Under the pieces are notes generated by a model. That model made no database searches. It was given only the letters and a program-made list of their open reading frames with translations, and was not told the origin of the DNA. A stretch of DNA of 5,106 nucleotides. Origin: Helicobacter sp. GTDB lineage: Bacteria > Campylobacterota > Campylobacteria > Campylobacterales > Helicobacteraceae. Where the stretch lies: the NCBI GenBank assembly GCA_022766795.1, contig JALEPE010000021.1, forward strand, positions 1 through 5,106, written 5' to 3'. The position numbers and the translations under genes are program-made. Position 1 is the first letter of the stretch, and each line of letters opens with the position of its first letter. Shown piece by piece: positions 5,053 through 5,106 of this stretch.

Positions 5053-5106
5053 ATGAAAAGTTTAAAATGGACAAGATTTGATACGCGGTGGGTATTATCA
5101 CTTTTT
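5053..5106 (+). CDS. 5' end of a HAAAP-family amino-acid permease, SdaC/TdcC-like (partial)
   Basis: Eighteen codons are visible before the window ends (MKSLKWTRFDTRWVLSLF). The pattern W-x-R/K-x-D-T-x-W-x-L-x-L-F/Y just before the first membrane helix is typical of the hydroxy/aromatic amino-acid permease family, for example the proton-coupled serine and threonine transporters SdaC and TdcC of E. coli (WRKTDTMWMLGLY, WRKSDTTWTLGLF). Related Campylobacterota use such a transporter for serine uptake. GGGA lies 6 nt before this ATG. Two in-frame ATGs upstream (5041 and 5047) could give a start four or two residues longer, but neither has a good ribosome binding site. Family assignment rests on a short but distinctive segment; the substrate cannot be told. 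Confidence 0.6.
   Translation, partial: MKSLKWTRFDTRWVLSLF

Noticed and set aside
4671..5106. Possible attachment-site duplication of the tRNA-Ser 3' end marking an integrated element
   Set aside because: I searched downstream for a second copy of the T-arm/acceptor sequence (GTTCGAATCCC, CCTCTCTGCCA) and found none within the window; a copy beyond the edge cannot be excluded.
1..5106. CRISPR array, insertion sequence or transposase
   Set aside because: No regularly spaced repeats, terminal inverted repeats or transposase motifs are visible; the two-copy TAGTATATAC repeat is too short and too closely spaced for a CRISPR array.

Overview
The window looks like chromosomal DNA from a member of the Campylobacterota, most likely a Helicobacter or close relative. 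Three things point there. The three-gene fumarate reductase operon in the order C-A-B has products resembling those of Wolinella succinogenes, Helicobacter pylori and Campylobacter jejuni. A NifU-like gene is followed by a small TPR-like gene and another gene start, the same neighbourhood as HP1492-HP1493-HP1494 (murE) in H. pylori as I recall it. Intergenic DNA is very AT-rich, with TATAAT-type promoters lacking a clear -35. The species cannot be fixed from the sequence alone.

Layout. The left end (1-873) is a minus-strand cluster: an 81-residue Nfu-type iron-sulfur scaffold protein, a 194-residue TPR-like protein, and the first ten codons of a third gene, probably murE, starting directly after the preceding stop codon. 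A 195-bp divergent intergenic region (874-1068) holds the frd promoter. The plus-strand operon frdC-frdA-frdB (1069-4528) encodes the diheme membrane anchor, the FAD catalytic subunit and the iron-sulfur subunit of menaquinol:fumarate reductase. A strong rho-independent hairpin ends it, and a tRNA-Ser(GGA) with its own promoter follows at once. The last 400 bp are AT-rich. They contain two copies of the palindrome GTATATAC, an open frame without a normal start codon that looks like a gene relic, and, at the edge, the first 18 codons of what looks like a HAAAP-family (SdaC/TdcC-like) amino-acid permease.

How the genes work together. FrdA, FrdB and FrdC form one membrane complex for anaerobic fumarate respiration. 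Electrons run from menaquinol through two b hemes in FrdC, then three Fe-S clusters in FrdB, then the covalent FAD of FrdA to fumarate. The neighbouring Nfu-like protein could help supply Fe-S clusters, but that link is contextual only.

Most notable observation. FrdC keeps all four heme-ligand histidines and the glutamate needed for menaquinol oxidation, but the position of the essential E-pathway glutamate (Glu C180 of W. succinogenes) is valine here (Val182). If real, this predicts altered proton/electron coupling in this enzyme. The second most interesting place is the operator-like palindrome pair and relic frame between tRNA-Ser and the permease gene.
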